DNA of 8,409 nt. Source: SIG636 sp045535465. Lineage in GTDB: Bacteria > Bacillota > Clostridia > Oscillospirales > CAG-382. Location of the stretch: positions 1 to 8,409 of the forward strand of contig JAZSLS010000144.1 of assembly GCA_045535465.1 (NCBI GenBank), written 5' to 3'. Positions 8,006 to 8,409 of this stretch are shown here, one piece after another (within the stretch, counting starts at the first letter, position 1; the number at the start of each line of letters is the position of its first letter). The notes beneath the pieces were generated by a model that saw only the letters and a list, made by a program, of their open reading frames with translations, ran no database searches and had not been told where the DNA came from. A program made the position numbers and the translations under genes.

Positions 8006-8011
8006 AGGAGG
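8006..8011 (+). promoter_or_regulatory. Ribosome binding site of the downstream secreted-protein gene
   Basis: AGGAGG lies ten bases before ATG at 8022, inside a 25-base gap after the preceding stop codon. No promoter fits in the gap, so the gene is probably translated from the same transcript as the giant protein. Confidence 0.85.
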
Positions 8012-8021
8012 TAAACTTATT

Positions 8022-8409
8022 ATGAAGCGTAACATTAATGCGATAATAAAAAGGGCAACAGCCATGCTGTTGACAGCTGTGTTGCTTATGGGTTTTGCCC
8101 CTGCAGTACTTTTGGATAACCTTCTGTCTGCCAGTGCAGAAACAGGATATCTTGCGCTTAACGACGGGTATCTCAGCGTAAAGGTTTCCAAGAGCAACGG
8201 CGGCTTCCTTGTGGACACCGTTGAAGGCGACAAGCTTAACAAATCCGATAACAACAAGTATTTGTTGTACCCCGACGAAAATTATGACACCTCCTTCACC
8301 TCCTTTAGGGTGAAGAGGGGTGACACCATAACCGAGTTTGTGTTCGGCAGAGACTACAATCATAAGGGAATAGAAACAAGCGCAGTGGCCGTTACTAAGG
8401 TTGATGATA
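8022..8409 (+). CDS. Secreted protein of unknown function, 3' end outside window
   Basis: The frame is open for 129 codons and runs off the right edge. It starts with a strong Sec signal peptide: MKRNINAIIKR, a hydrophobic stretch at about 14-32, and an A-S-A cleavage motif with cleavage likely after residue 39 (SASA/ETGY). The mature start reads ETGYLALNDGYLSVKVSK and continues through NGGFLVDTVEG, NKYLLYPDENYDTSF and FVFGRDYNHKG. The pattern suggests beta strands at the beginning of a beta-rich extracellular domain. I do not recognise a named family and assign no function. The AGGAGG ten bases upstream and the 25-base gap to the giant Ig-like protein suggest co-transcription. It has the same codon style as its upstream neighbour, with many GTA, AAG and GGC codons. 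Since the giant protein shows no anchor, this product could be its partner or a second surface component, but nothing visible here proves this. Confidence 0.85.
   Translation, partial: MKRNINAIIKRATAMLLTAVLLMGFAPAVLLDNLLSASAETGYLALNDGYLSVKVSKSNGGFLVDTVEGDKLNKSDNNKYLLYPDENYDTSFTSFRVKRGDTITEFVFGRDYNHKGIETSAVAVTKVDD

Noticed and set aside
1..8409. CRISPR arrays, tRNA or rRNA genes, insertion sequences or defence genes
   Set aside because: I found no regularly spaced repeats, cloverleaf-like sequences, transposase frames or terminal inverted repeats. The window is accounted for by the relic, the promoter and the two secreted-protein genes.

Overview
The window looks like a low-to-mid-GC Bacillota genome, most likely a gut-type clostridium (Oscillospiraceae/Lachnospiraceae-like). 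The basis is strong AGGAGG ribosome binding sites, a consensus sigma-A extended -10 promoter, clostridial-style signal peptides and a very large secreted Ig-like protein. This placement is an inference from sequence style; no taxonomic marker is present.

Layout. Bases 1-110 are AT-rich and hold one GC-rich terminator-like hairpin (19-39). Bases 110-381 on the minus strand hold the decayed remains of an ABC-transporter ATPase gene. Its ends are recognisable (the tail of Walker A, and the PTGNLD D-loop to H-loop region), but the middle is deleted and the two parts are in different frames. A plus-strand promoter (372-400) abuts and slightly overlaps the relic and drives a rightward operon. Two short perfect palindromes lie between the -10 box and the ribosome binding site.

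The operon. From 464 to 7996 there is essentially one reading frame for a secreted protein of about 2510 residues, interrupted only by a single in-frame UAG at 1004-1006. The piece before it (180 codons) carries the signal peptide. The piece after it (2328 codons) has neither a signal peptide nor a ribosome binding site, and consists of tandem Ig-like beta-sandwich modules ending in a DUF5011/HYR-like domain. No cell-wall anchor is visible. Only 25 bases after its stop codon, and with its own AGGAGG, a second secreted-protein gene begins (8022) and runs off the window.

Working together. The two secreted products are probably co-transcribed surface or extracellular proteins, perhaps adhesins or a matrix/scaffold pair. 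The sequence does not show a ligand or enzyme activity. The feature most worth checking is the in-frame UAG: is it a nonsense mutation, a phase-type or polymorphic stop, readthrough, or a sequencing error?
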